Assembly: GCA_016508695.1 (NCBI GenBank)
Contig: VNKQ01000016.1
Coordinates: 186,001-250,000, forward strand
Direction of reading: 5' to 3'
Source of the DNA: Hyphodiscus hymeniophilus
Lineage: Eukaryota > Ascomycota > Leotiomycetes > Helotiales > Hyphodiscaceae
Length of the DNA: 64,000 nt
The notes below the pieces were generated by a model, which saw only the letters and a program-made list of their open reading frames with translations, searched no databases and was not told the origin of the DNA. The stretch's first letter is position 1; each line of letters begins with the position of its first letter. Shown one piece after another: positions 11,476-22,143 of this stretch. The position numbers were made by a program, and so were the translations under genes.

Positions 11476-12147
11476 CTGACTAGGGCGTCGGGAAAAGAGA
11501 GACCGAAGGCCGATTTTGGCATAGGCCGAAACACCGAAATACGGCTATATTTACTTTTGTATTTCGACCCAAACAAGCTTAATATGGCTCGAATAAGGAC
11601 TTGAAAATCGCGTGCAAGGCTATATACATCCCCCAGAGCTTAAGGACTCTTCTGGCAAGCATTTAGAGACCCCCGTAGATCGTAGGGTTGTGTTTGCAAA
11701 GCTACGGATATGTTTTGGTGTTTTGACCTGTATCAAGATCGGCTTCTTTTTCTCCGACCCCCTTAAGGCTGAGAAAGGGCTGATTTGTCATTCTGCGAAA
11801 CGAATTTGGCTTGTCTGACGTTGTGATTGGTGCATAAGTTCGTTTGAATTCAGCGATGGACATGAAGCGGATTTAGTGGAATTCACCGGTAAAACCGTGG
11901 TTTTAAGAGGCTGAATCATGGATTTATATGGAATTATTCTGGAACTGCCGGGAGCGGAATTACTCGAATGACGCTTGGACTCGCTGAAGCTGACATCACC
12001 ACTCCCTCAATTTCTATTCTCCCTCCGTCTCCCACCAATGACAATTCCACCGGCAACTCTTCCTGATCATCGTCACCGTCGGAGACCGGCACCGACATCA
12101 TCTCGACCAGGCTAAATGCTTTCCCTACCACGTAGGTTTTTTATATT

Positions 12148-12181
12148 TGATATATAGATATATAGATATATATGATATATG
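12148..12181. repeat. GATATATA-type AT repeat upstream of the DUF3533 gene
   Basis: Imperfect tandem GATATATA units about 120-155 bp upstream of the start codon at 12303. It may serve as an AT-rich core promoter; it is otherwise a simple repeat. Confidence 0.6.
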
Positions 12182-12302
12182 ATCATCAAGGTAGGTGAAT
12201 CTTTATTTGGACAACCCCCTTTCTCTCACATCTCTCTTCATCCATCCTTCGCATCTCCTCAGGCCAGAGCAGATCCTCGTTTTGCGTTCATCAGTCTTCA
12301 AT

Positions 12303-13718
12303 ATGGTGAGTGGTTCAGAAGCCACTCTGGAGCAAGAGGATGCCACCGCAGGACCTGCCAACGAGAAGTCACTGATGGACAGAGCACTTCCTGGAATCAG
12401 GTCGCCTCACCTGGCCCAGGAGCGCAAGTTATGGCGGAAGATGTTTATAATTTTCATCGTTCTTCTCGTCACGATCGTGCTCGGCATTCTCTCCATCTAC
12501 TGGGGAGCCGACCACAGCTTGCAGTTCAACGTTCCTGTGTTCACAGTCGCCATTGTCGATTTCGATCAAGGCGAAGTTGGCCCTGCTTTACAGCAAGCTG
12601 CTGCTGCGGCGCGAGCTGCGAACCCAAAGATGACGCTGGGTTATGTGTCCGAGCCAGGATCGGCATACAATTTCTCGAACGAGCAAGTGATACATGCGTT
12701 GAAGCAAGAGCATTTCTGGGTTGCGCTGGTGGTGCAGGCGGACGCGACAACGGCGATGAACTTTGCATATAATGAGGGCAACACAAGCTATGATCCAACC
12801 GATGCGATACACCTGATATATGAGGAGGGGAGAAACGCTCTGGCTATCGATGAGTACGCATATCCACTAGCCGTGAGCTTCTTGAACTCGTTCGTAATGG
12901 AATTCGCGAAAACGAAACAACAATCGTTGGCAACGACTAATGCCGGGGATGCGACGGCGCTGGCGAGACAAGCGGCGAACCCTATCCCCATCTCCTTCAC
13001 TGTCATCAATACGGCGCCATATGTTCCCAGTACTGCAGAAGCAGCGACGGAAATCGGTACAATTTGTAAGGCTGTTCTCCCCATACTTCCTCAACCAAAT
13101 CTAACTCAAAGTCCAGATCTCATCATTATCTCTTTCCTCTCTGTTTTAATGTTCAGCGCACTCAACGAATCAATGATGGGCAAGGTGTCCTTATCCCAGT
13201 ATTATGCTTTCCGCATGCTCGTCCTCCCGACAGTTTACTTCTTCCTGTCACTCTTATACCTCTTACTATCAGTCGTCTGGCAAATCCGCTTCGACAAGTT
13301 CTACGGCGCCTCGGGATACGTGATATATTGGATGCTTTCCTGGATCGGCATGATGGCGTTCGGACTCGCCGTTGAGAACGTCAACAATCTCCTAGGCCCC
13401 CCCTTCACGCCCGTGTTTTTCGTATTCTGGGTCATTTCGAACGTGTCAACGGGCTTCTATCCGATCGAGTTGCTTAGCAACTTCTATCTCTGGGGTCTAG
13501 CATGGCCGCTGCGACACGTTCTGATAGGCGCCAAGGCTTTGTTGTTTGGAACGAAGGATCTCCTCGGACTGAATTTCGGGGTCTTGATTACATGGGTTGC
13601 TATCAGTCTTGCGTTGCAGCCGTTCACGATTTGGGTTCAATTGAAAAGACAGAAAGGCAACGTCGAGGCGCATAGAAGGGAGGTGTTAGAGAGGGTCCAT
13701 GGAAAAGAGACGCAGTGA
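12303..13718 (+). CDS. DUF3533 / SNG1-like multi-pass membrane protein
   Basis: Two exons, 12303-13065 and 13117-13718, give 454 residues. The 51-nt intron is a multiple of three and would read through unspliced, but GTAAGG, a CTAAC branch site and TCCAG fit an intron, and splicing gives the smooth membrane segment GTIYLIIISFLSVLMF. Topology is that of the family: a short polar N-terminus, one TM helix (about residues 46-66, FIIFIVLLVTIVLGILSIYW), a large extracytoplasmic domain (about 70-255), then five or six TM helices ending in a basic tail. Yeast Sng1 is linked to nitrosoguanidine resistance and lipid handling. The molecular role of this relative is not known. Confidence 0.88.
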   Translation: MVSGSEATLEQEDATAGPANEKSLMDRALPGIRSPHLAQERKLWRKMFIIFIVLLVTIVLGILSIYWGADHSLQFNVPVFTVAIVDFDQGEVGPALQQAAAAARAANPKMTLGYVSEPGSAYNFSNEQVIHALKQEHFWVALVVQADATTAMNFAYNEGNTSYDPTDAIHLIYEEGRNALAIDEYAYPLAVSFLNSFVMEFAKTKQQSLATTNAGDATALARQAANPIPISFTVINTAPYVPSTAEAATEIGTICKAVLPILPQPNLTQSPDLIIISFLSVLMFSALNESMMGKVSLSQYYAFRMLVLPTVYFFLSLLYLLLSVVWQIRFDKFYGASGYVIYWMLSWIGMMAFGLAVENVNNLLGPPFTPVFFVFWVISNVSTGFYPIELLSNFYLWGLAWPLRHVLIGAKALLFGTKDLLGLNFGVLITWVAISLALQPFTIWVQLKRQKGNVEAHRREVLERVHGKETQ

Positions 13719-14248
13719 ATAAATCGATACATAATGCTTAAATATCATCAACAATAAAGCACCTAATTCCAATGTTTCCTGGCTGGATCTGTTCGCTCGG
13801 TGAGTGCCTACTATCGGGCTTTGTGAAATCGCTACATCAAAGACCAGAGAGTGTAACGTCGGGAGCGGAGTATCTTCCTCACTACAAAACCCCAGATTGG
13901 CATTTGGTGTAACCCTTATACGCATGAACAAATGCCTCCTAACGACTTCCAATCCGGGTCTTTACACCAACACCAACACCAACCTCTAGTACATGCCCTG
14001 ACCCAGCCCGGCAGGTTAGAATATATCCGAGCTGCGCCACGGACCGCTTTCACGGTGTCCAGTACTATGTCCATTGCGATCTGATCTTACTCTCCTCATT
14101 CGTGAAGCGTCCGGGCTTGCTCTCACTCCTGTTTGCACTAGCCTTGCTCTTTCCCAGCTTGGATTGGTCTCGCTCAGCTTGTTTCTCTATGATTCAATCC
14201 TGCTCTAGTTCCTGCTGAACTTGCTCGTCTTCTGGTTCATGGGTATAT

Positions 14249-14279
<31 letters not shown>

Positions 14280-14567
14280 AAAAGTACACATATCTTATGG
14301 ATATATAAGGACGATACACCATACGGGTCTTGCTTTACTGCTTCGTTGACAACTTGTTTGCTCAACTGTTGTATCTGTAAACGGTTTCTACCGAGTCGCA
14401 GACTCTTTCTCACCGTCACTTAAAACTCTCAGGATATCGATAATCTGAGCAGAAGACATCCTTTCTCACCTGCCATCGGGAAGTAGTCGAAGAGGATTGG
14501 AACCTGATACGTGGATGATATTGTAACGTATCCGCCCTCCTACAAAAACACCACGCCTCGGCCCCTT
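13719..14567. other. Intergenic region with a CT microsatellite
   Basis: 849 bp between the DUF3533 stop (plus) and the micro-gene stop (minus). It contains a (CT)n tract at 14253-14279. No gene seen. Confidence 0.5.
14253..14279. repeat. (CT)n dinucleotide microsatellite
   Basis: About 13 uninterrupted CT dinucleotides in non-coding DNA. Confidence 0.9.
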
Positions 14568-14883
14568 CTAGGTCTCGTACTCGTCAGCCGTACCATCGGT
14601 GTCCATATTGCCCGTCAAACCATCGTACCTGCACAAAAACGTATTAGTAGATCCTAACCGCGAGCTCCTAGGAAGTACTCTAGGGATTTTCACAGCTCAG
14701 GAGACCGCGTTGAAGAGAGAAAGTAAGGGAAAGAAGAAACGATGAAGCTCTGGTGAACCCAATGGACCCCGATTTGAAGAGAACTGAAATCACCTACCAG
14801 TCGTCGTCACTATCTCCCGACTCGTATCCCTCGTCCTCGTCAGCTCCGCCACGGAGGTGAACGTGATTGATGTCCGGGTTCAT
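14568..14883 (-). CDS. 48-residue acidic small protein, two exons
   Basis: I do not recognise this protein. Exon 1 is 14883-14798 (ATG plus 28 codons and two bases), exon 2 is 14628-14568. The 169-nt intron has donor GTAGGT, a perfect TACTAAT-type branch site and a TGTGCAG acceptor. Splicing joins a Trp codon across the junction and gives a 48-aa product that begins MNPDINHVHLRGGADEDEG and ends TADEYET followed by TAG. The protein is strongly acidic (Asp/Glu clusters) with no membrane segment or signal peptide. Unspliced, the frame stops right after the Trp codon. The textbook branch site and in-frame junction make chance unlikely, but only homologues or RNA data would confirm it. A further 5' exon cannot be excluded. 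Confidence 0.55.
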
Positions 14884-15906
14884 GGTGCTCTCTAAATCGG
14901 ATGTGAAAGACTGAAAGTTTCGTCTCTAGCTTTAACAGAATGATCAACTTTCGGCTTTGGAAGAGTCCTTTTCCTTGGGGAAAGAAACTTAATATGAGGG
15001 TAGCCCTGCTATAAATACTATTAATTTCCGTGATTGTCATCTTCGTGGTTGAGTGTTTATAGAGGCTGTGAATAGCAAGAAATGTAACGCCTCCATTCAC
15101 AGGGCGGAAATTTCTTATAGACACTTCCTGAAGCTCAGTCACTCCCGTCTGACCGATAGGCTCACCACAGTCCTATTCATCCATATTTTTCATCATCCGC
15201 CCTCTTGCTGGTGTTGAGAATCAGTGTCTCCAATCTCGTAGGTATCAACATCTCAGCGATATTGGGATGTAACAGTTTTGCATCCCGTCGCGTTATTAAT
15301 GTCAGCCAAAAGAATATGGCTGTACTCCTGAAGCAGTCTCTCGTAATTCATGTCTCTAAACTGATGCAGATTTCGATATCTTCGGGATTCCCAACACGTT
15401 GCAGGCGTCTTGCGCGCGGATTCCATGTTGAGTCTCTGAATTCGGTTGCGAGAGTCACCAAGTGGACACCGATCGTCATGCATTACAGCTTTCTAGGAGT
15501 CCCATACAAGACACACAAATGACAGTTAGGAGGCTGAGAATCTTATATCACACTTTATGATCATCCCCCTTAGGAGAGTGTATCATCGGTACTCTCCACT
15601 CCCTTTCAAGAGCGCACAAAAACTCTATTAAGGAGTGGCCTCCACGATTTAGATCATCATACTTATGAGTGCTCTGTGAGATAACAAGACCGTACAAGCA
15701 ACGCGAAAAGCAATAATGAGAATGTGACGAAATGGATCTGATCTAATCATGAGTTGTCTCATGCTCACGCACTACTTTATGTTTCCCATAACTTCCCAGC
15801 TCGAATGCGAATGAATTCAGGTGTGGATCTATCAACATCGCGGGGTAAATAATCTTCTTGTTGAAATAAAAGTTGCAACGGGGGTAAGTAGCTTCCCCAT
15901 CTCAAC
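14884..15906. other. Divergent intergenic region, micro-gene / DPH1
   Basis: About 1 kb between two divergent start codons. Open frames at 14840-15142 (minus) and 15205-15522 (plus) have no protein-like features. No regulatory palindrome was identified. Confidence 0.45.
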
Positions 15907-17303
15907 ATGGAAGACGATCGGGCTCAAGTCGATTTGGGTATTGCAGCAGATATTGAAGAAACGCAGGAAGAGGTTGCCGCGCAGAGGCAGCCGAAGAAGA
16001 GGTTTGTTGGGAGAAGACAAGCACATGCAGCAGCATCGAGGAATGGCGCAAATGCGTCTGTTGAAGACAGTGGCGCGATCACAGGCAATTCTTTTCTATC
16101 CGCCTCCTTCTGCTCATATGCTAACACCGCAGAGTAGTTTCGACTCCTAGAAGAACACCGAGGACCCTGAATCAGGTACCTCCCGAGATCCTGAACGACC
16201 CGAACATCAACGCCGCCATCGCCCTCCTACCTTCAAACTACTCCTTTGAAATACACAAGACGATTCATCGTATCCGGACAAATGCCTCCAAGAAGGTCGC
16301 TCTGCAGATGCCAGAAGGTCTGCTACTCTTTGCCACAACCATATCAGATATCCTAACTCAATTTTGTCCCGGGATCGAAACACTCATAATGGGCGATGTA
16401 ACATATGGAGCATGTTGTATTGATGATTACACAGCGCGAGCTCTGGGCTGCGATCTATTAGTACACTATGCACACTCATGCTTGATACCGGTGGATGTCA
16501 CTAAGATTAAGACACTCTACGTATTCGTGGATATAAGCATCGATACAAAACATCTTCTTGCAACATTAGAGAAGAATTTCTCCCCGGGTAAGACCGTGGC
16601 AATGGTCGGCACGATCCAATTTAACGCAACACTCCATGGCGTACGAGCACCTTTGGAAAGGGCGGGATACAACATATTGATCCCACAGATCTCTCCTTTA
16701 TCCAAAGGCGAGATCTTAGGTTGCACTTCGCCGCGATTGACATCTACTGACGGCGTTGATATAATTCTCTACCTTGGCGATGGACGGTTTCACCTCGAAA
16801 GCGCTATGATACACAACCCTGATATCCCAGCCTACCGCTACGATCCTTACTCCCGAAAGCTTACACGCGAGAGCTACGACCACAAGGAAATGCATACTTT
16901 ACGCCGCGAAGCCATCACCTGTGCGAAGTCAGCCAAGAAATGGGGCCTCATTCTAGGCTCCTTGGGCCGACAAGGAAACCCACATACGATGAGCCTGATC
17001 GAGCAAAAATTGGAACTACAAGGAATCCCATATATCAATTTGTTGCTCAGCGAAATCTTCCCGGGGAAATTGGCGATGATGAGTGATGTGGAGTGCTGGG
17101 TGCAGGTTGCGTGTCCGAGGTTAAGTATTGATTGGGGTTACGCTTTCCCCAAGCCGTTGTTGACGCCGTATGAGGCGTTGATTGTGCTGGGTCAGAAAGA
17201 AGACTGGGCGATGGCGAATGGAGGAGTTTATCCCATGGATTATTATGGGAGGGATGGGTTAGGGAGGACGAAGGACTCGAGATTGATTGCAGCCAAGGGA
17301 TGA
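15907..17303 (+). CDS. DPH1: Diphthamide biosynthesis protein DPH1 (2-(3-amino-3-carboxypropyl)histidine synthase subunit 1)
   Basis: DPH1 with DPH2 forms the radical-SAM-like Fe-S enzyme that transfers the aminocarboxypropyl group of SAM to the eEF2 histidine, the first diphthamide step. Exon 1 is 15907-16084 and exon 2 16135-17303, giving 448 residues. The conserved core reads LNQVPPEILNDPNINAAIALLP, NYSFEIHKTIHRI and VALQMPEGLLLF. The three cluster cysteines lie in GACCID, ILGCTSPRL and VQVACPRLSIDWG. Exon 1 carries the PKKRFVGRR segment. The favoured 50-nt intron has a GC donor (CAG/GCAATT) and an AG acceptor and keeps VEDSGAIT in the product. A GT alternative (16056-16132) is also in frame but removes that segment. 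The C-terminal YPMDYYGRDGLGRTKDSRL is typical. Confidence 0.94.
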
Positions 17304-18766
17304 AGTTCCCATTCTATCGACGATATACTCTTTACTATGTTTGGTAAGATACCGACTGATATCGCGATGGCCTTATCCCACCACCATTTGAAGCATCCCG
17401 TTCTGTCGACCATTCATTCTTTGCTATGTTTGGTTAAGATGGCGAGGACTTAGCTGACGACATCATCGCTATCGGAGGTTGCCCACCATGATCTCTTCAA
17501 CAGTTTGCTGTGGTCCTTCGGGATGAGTCTGAATTGAGCTGGATCAAGTCCAATGAGGATCGGTACTATGCTTGTACATGGATCAGATCTGGGTCCAGTC
17601 TTCTTTTTAGAATGAATTGGTCGGCTGGTAGCGTAACATGCATCACGTAACGAATCTCGATTCTCGCAAGGAGAACAAAAGAGAAGTAGAAGAGTCAAAG
17701 TTGTCTAAGCTGCTATCACGTATCGTATCTTGAAAAAATGAACGAGTTATGAAGGGCATTTGTATTATATGAATACTGAAGTCTGTCGCCGATCGTATGC
17801 TACACTAGCTTGCGTCAATGAGCGATTTGACCACAGAACAGATTTTATGTGACATGGTCAATCCCTTGATAGTCCAATCTCCTGGCTTTCAAATCTCCTC
17901 TGCCCACAGGCGGACGCCCAATGTTCTTTTCGTTATAAGTCACAGCCATCCCATCTCAGCGATATGCTGGGCCATACTAATGTATCTTCAAAACTGCCTT
18001 TCATGGTTAGCTTTCTCCCGTCTTTGCCCGTACACTGCCCCTCCAACCGCCATTATGAATGACGCTAAGTATGATTTCTTATGATTAGCACGAACAAATG
18101 GTGACTGACATCGAGATTGTCACGAAGCAATTTCAAAAAATCCTGTTTCATGTTCAATACGGGTACGGGCGTATCATTGCGAAGGGCTGGTCGAATGAGG
18201 ACATAGATATCTCTTGGCGGCTCAATTTGGCGCGTCTTGAGCTCTGGCTTACACAACACGAGATATCCATATTGCGCCCCAAACTTCCCGTCTTGTCAAT
18301 CTTTCGTACTGTGGAGCTTTTGATCTACTCTCGCCATTCGTCAAAGTCGTTGGAAGCATGCGGCGCGTGATCTTCATTGCGCATAACCTTCTTCCTCGGT
18401 GCGACGAAAATAGGTCTCAAGAGATCGGCGTCCTTGAATTGATGGGTTGATTGGGTGTAGGATTGATTATTAGAAAGTCGCAATAGGAATGGAGCCTTCC
18501 TCATCAATCGCTGGATTGATCGACGGCGTTGGAAGAAACGCAACGACCTCCTAGAGTTATACCAAACTACGCCTTTGCTGCTGTGATCCACGTCCAGACG
18601 TGTCTGTGAACAATTTCATGAATACATATAAGCTTCGCGTCTCTATTCCGTGGCCTAATAAATAATTAGCAACCACATTCAATTCTCTGTATGCAGGAGT
18701 ATTTACACTCAAGACTTACTCACATCAACACTCATCACATCCCACAAGGCTCCATCACTCGCGATC
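17304..18766. other. 1.5-kb stretch with no supported gene
   Basis: Between DPH1 and the GPI-type protein gene, both plus strand. Frames at 17818-18084 and 18098-18370 have no recognisable motif. The last 100 bp are CA/TC-rich, as in many highly expressed fungal promoters. Confidence 0.45.
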
Positions 18767-19481
18767 ATGCAACTCACATACCTCACCATCTTCTCTCTCC
18801 TCACACTATCCATCACAGCCTCGCTCTTCGACCGCGATGCCTCACCGGTCCAAAAGCGTGAAGACTTCGAAGCCTCCATCGTAGCAGCCGAACTGAACGC
18901 CGCTACAGACTCCGCTTCCGCACAAGCCTTAGCCTCGCAATATGAAGCGAAATACGGCAAACGCTCTCCCCAAGGTTGGCAATCAATCGTCAACTCCGCG
19001 ACTTCATTCGCAAATTCGGTAGCCACTTCCGCCGAGAGTCTCGGCGCAACGGTAGCGAATCCATACACCTCTGCTGGAGGGTCGATTGCTTCTAGTGCCG
19101 AATCATTTGGTATGTATTTCGACTCCACCGCTGTACCGTAACTGCGTGCTTTTGCTGACCAGAGCCTGTTCAGCGTCATCCGTTGTGACCTCCGCCAATT
19201 CACTCGCCAGCAGTTACGCAGATGGCGCAACTACCACGGCATCAGCTGTCGTTTCCTCAGCCTTGAGCGTAGCAAGTAGTGCAGAGAGTGCAGGAAAGTC
19301 GATTGCTTCGAGTGCTGTCTCTGGTGCGACATCGAAAGCCTCCCAGGCTGCCAGTACTGGAGCGAGTTCTACAAGTGGCGCTGCTGCTACTCAGACCGGG
19401 AATGCAGCTGCTCCTTATGCAGCCGTACCTGGACTGGGAGTCGGTGCTGGGGCTCTGATCGCCGCCATTGGGTTGTTGTAA
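18767..19481 (+). CDS. Secreted Ser/Ala-rich protein, probably GPI-anchored, with dibasic processing sites
   Basis: Two exons, 18767-19109 and 19174-19481 (64-nt intron, GTATGT...TTCAG), give 216 residues. A clean signal peptide (MQLTYLTIFSLLTLSITAS) is followed by two KR sites, QKRED near residue 31 and GKRSPQ near residue 67. Kex2 could therefore release a roughly 36-residue acidic peptide. From about residue 75 the chain is a low-complexity Ser/Ala array with repeats of the type SVASSAESAGKSIASSA, likely O-glycosylated. The C-terminus (GLGVGAGALIAAIGLL) is a hydrophobic GPI-type tail after a small-residue stretch. I do not recognise a named family. A cell-surface role is inferred from architecture alone. 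Confidence 0.85.
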
Positions 19482-20418
19482 TGAAGTGAAAGGTGACTGC
19501 AAGAAATACTGCTGTGAGGCTGTGTGTGAGATAGTATCGGTGGTGGTGATGTGAGGAGAAGATGAAGGACGAAGGTTTCTTTGGTCCTGAAATTGCTTTC
19601 ACCCTACATAGGAAGAAAACAGATCGCTCATTAGATAATAGATGTAATGAATTTCTCTACTAGAAGTTTGAAAGAAAGAGCAAAAGATTTTTGAAGTCTT
19701 CCAGCTTTCGAACGGATTGATAAACTAATTGCCAACTCATGAAGGCTAAGCAGTCTTCGATAATTCAGGAGTGGACACCCATCCAAGAATTTGTTTCCCT
19801 TGCAACTTCTGATATCACACGGACTGGACAGGAAATTATGGCCTTGCAAGCCCGATTTTGCCATGTCAGGACGTTTGCCATCCTGAGATCACAAGGTAGG
19901 ACTTTACGGACGTAGACACGCAAGAACCACACTGGATGGGTCATACGGAGTGTACGGAAATGCGCTCATGTACGAGTGCCAACCTCGACAAGATAAGATA
20001 TCATGACTTGAGTTCGAACAACCGGTGAATATAATAATATTGAAATGATAATGATGATACTTGGCAGTGGCAGCAATGTACTGCAGGGGAACAGATCACT
20101 ACATCTTAGGGGCTTTTCAGCCCTACTAGTTCTGCGCGGATCCTCAATGCCCGCTGGCGGATGCCAAGCCCGATGCGACATACTCTTCTGCCCCTTGTCT
20201 TGTAAACATTGACTTCACAGCTCACCTCGAGCTTTTTGAAACGAAAAATATACAATCGTTCGTGCAAATGTAGGTGAGTCCTGGTGCAGTCCGCGTAAGG
20301 TAGGCGATGAGAGCTCTAGCCGATATTCGAAGGTCACGATTGCCGCGGTAAGTGAAGCGTCTCGTCAGAATCTCACGATCCCTTCAAACCCAATGCTTTG
20401 ATCTCACAGAGTCTCAAT
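19482..20418. other. Intergenic region and 5' UTR of the GH47 gene
   Basis: 937 bp. The downstream end holds a probable 5' UTR intron (listed separately). No other coding signal. Confidence 0.5.
20348..20409 (+). other. Candidate 5' UTR intron of the GH47 gene
   Basis: A consensus donor GTAAGTGA at 20348 and an acceptor CTCACAG ending at 20409 define a 62-nt intron finishing 9 bp before the ATG at 20419. The upstream ATG frame (20308) does not join the GH47 frame across it, so a UTR intron is the simplest reading. Confidence 0.45.
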
Positions 20419-22143
20419 ATGCTACTCCGGAGATCTTGGTCCCTCTGGGCCGCTCTTACCACTTGCTTGGTAGTTTTCTTCTATCGTCGTCGAGCGACGG
20501 AGTCAGTCCCGACAAACCCGTTGATTGAGTACATCAACCCCACCTCTACGAACGATAAGGAATTCGACTGGGCCAAAAGACCACTGAATTTCCCACTACA
20601 AAACATCATACATCTTCCCAACCGCACTGTGTTACCCCTCCCAAGAATTCAGTACGCCTTCAAACCCAACTATGGTGCTGCAGCCGAAGAGAACGAACGT
20701 CGCCGCGAGATGGTCAAGTCATCTTTCATACGAACATGGGAGGGCTACAAGAATCGGGCATGGCTTAAAGACGAACTGCGGCCTATTTCTGGCGCGTCAG
20801 TGAATGGTCTCGGGGGCTGGGCAGCGACTTTGGTCGATTCTTTAGACACGCTGTGGATCATGGATCTCAAGGTCGATTTCGCACAAGCGGTAGGCACAGT
20901 GGAAGAGATTGACTTCACCCGGTCGGAGGAAGAAGAGGTTAACGTGTTTGAGACGACCATCAGACACCTGGGCGGTTTACTTGCGGCGCGGGACTTGTGT
21001 GGAGAGACTACTGAGGAGGAGCATTGGAAGGAAGTGTTGACGGAAAAGGCGGTGGAATTGGGAAGTTTTCTTTATGCGGCTTTCGATACGCCGAATAGAA
21101 TGCCAATTACGAGGTGGAAATGGAAGAATGCTAGAGATGGCAAGTTTCAAGAAGCGTACACTGCGGTTTTGCTTGCTGAGATTGGATCCATGTCTGTGGA
21201 GTTTACGAGATTGTCGCAGCTTACCGGCAATCCGAAATTTTACGATGCGATACAACGGGTCACAAATCGACTGGAGAAGGCGCAGGAGCTCACAAGTCTG
21301 CCAGGTCTGTGGCCGGTTGTCGTGAGCCCAATGGAAGAAGATTTCGGAGACAATATGGCCTTCTCAATTGGAGCCATGGCGGACTCAACATACGAATATC
21401 TTTTGAAGGAATACATAATGCTTGGTGGACGATCTATGCAGTATCGGGAGATGTACAATTACGCAATGGACACCGCGAGGGAACATCTCTTTTTCCGCCC
21501 TAGAACGATATCGAGTATTGATATCCTCATATCAGGGAATCGTAATGTTCTTTCTGGCACAAGTGGCGTGCTCGATCCCGTTGGCCAGCATTTGTCGTGT
21601 TTCGCTGGAGGTATGCTAGCCATTGGATTCAAGGTTTTTGACCGGCCGGATGATTTGGATATCGCTCGAAAGTTGCTCGATGGTTGCTTGTGGGCGTACC
21701 GGTCAATGCCGACTGGTATAATGCCCGAAATCTTTCATTTGACTCCTTGTCCGGATCCAGAAAATTGTGCCTGGGTTGCAGAGCCCCACAGCGAGGATCC
21801 AAAGAATTTCCCGGAGTTCTTTGACATTGAGGACAAGAGGTACATCCTTCGGCCTGAAGCCATCGAGTCTCTATTTGTCCTCTACCGCATCACGGGGGAT
21901 GAGACGCTGAGGGATGAAGCATGGAAAATATTTGAAGCGATTGAAGAGCACACGAAAACAGAGTCTGGGAATGCAGCTCTCAGCGACGTTACCCGAATTC
22001 CTGCCCCAATGGATGATAGTATGGAGACGTTCTGGACTGGAGAGACGCTGAAATATTTCTACCTGATTTTCAGTGCGCCGGACCTAATTAGTCTGGATGA
22101 GTGGGTCTTCAACACTGAGGCTCATCCTTTGAAGAGATCATGA
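20419..22143 (+). CDS. Glycoside hydrolase family 47 alpha-1,2-mannosidase (class I, ER/Golgi)
   Basis: Trims alpha-1,2-linked mannose from N-glycans. Single-exon coding region of 574 residues from the first ATG. Type II membrane layout: short basic N-terminus, one TM helix (about residues 5-24, SWSLWAALTTCLVVFFY), stem, then the (alpha/alpha)7 catalytic domain from about residue 90. Family blocks seen in order: FIRTWEGYKNRAW, GWAATLVDSLDTLWIMDL, NVFETTIRHLGGLLAA, SVEFTRLSQLTGNPKFYD, HLSCFAGGMLAIGFK, TGIMPEIF, YILRPEAIESLFVLYRITGDE, MDDSMETFWTGETLKYFYL and the calcium-binding Thr in FNTEAHPLK. The catalytic Glu/Asp neighbourhoods (NVFE, RPE, ETFW..E) are kept. Which subgroup (ER MNS1-like or Golgi type) cannot be decided by eye. 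Confidence 0.94.
   Translation: MLLRRSWSLWAALTTCLVVFFYRRRATESVPTNPLIEYINPTSTNDKEFDWAKRPLNFPLQNIIHLPNRTVLPLPRIQYAFKPNYGAAAEENERRREMVKSSFIRTWEGYKNRAWLKDELRPISGASVNGLGGWAATLVDSLDTLWIMDLKVDFAQAVGTVEEIDFTRSEEEEVNVFETTIRHLGGLLAARDLCGETTEEEHWKEVLTEKAVELGSFLYAAFDTPNRMPITRWKWKNARDGKFQEAYTAVLLAEIGSMSVEFTRLSQLTGNPKFYDAIQRVTNRLEKAQELTSLPGLWPVVVSPMEEDFGDNMAFSIGAMADSTYEYLLKEYIMLGGRSMQYREMYNYAMDTAREHLFFRPRTISSIDILISGNRNVLSGTSGVLDPVGQHLSCFAGGMLAIGFKVFDRPDDLDIARKLLDGCLWAYRSMPTGIMPEIFHLTPCPDPENCAWVAEPHSEDPKNFPEFFDIEDKRYILRPEAIESLFVLYRITGDETLRDEAWKIFEAIEEHTKTESGNAALSDVTRIPAPMDDSMETFWTGETLKYFYLIFSAPDLISLDEWVFNTEAHPLKRS

Larger units (their letters stand above)
10681..12302. other. 1.6-kb intergenic region with a telomere-like tract and an AT repeat
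   Basis: Between the RutA-like stop and the DUF3533 start, both plus strand. It contains an interstitial TTAGGG tract (11457-11475) and a GATATATA-type repeat (12148-12181), listed separately. Small open frames here carry no recognisable features. Confidence 0.5.

Noticed and set aside
13066..13116. Unspliced reading of the DUF3533 gene (the segment is in frame and stop-free)
   Set aside because: The retained segment is Pro/Gln-rich in the middle of a membrane helix. Donor, branch site and acceptor are all present, and splicing gives a smooth hydrophobic helix.
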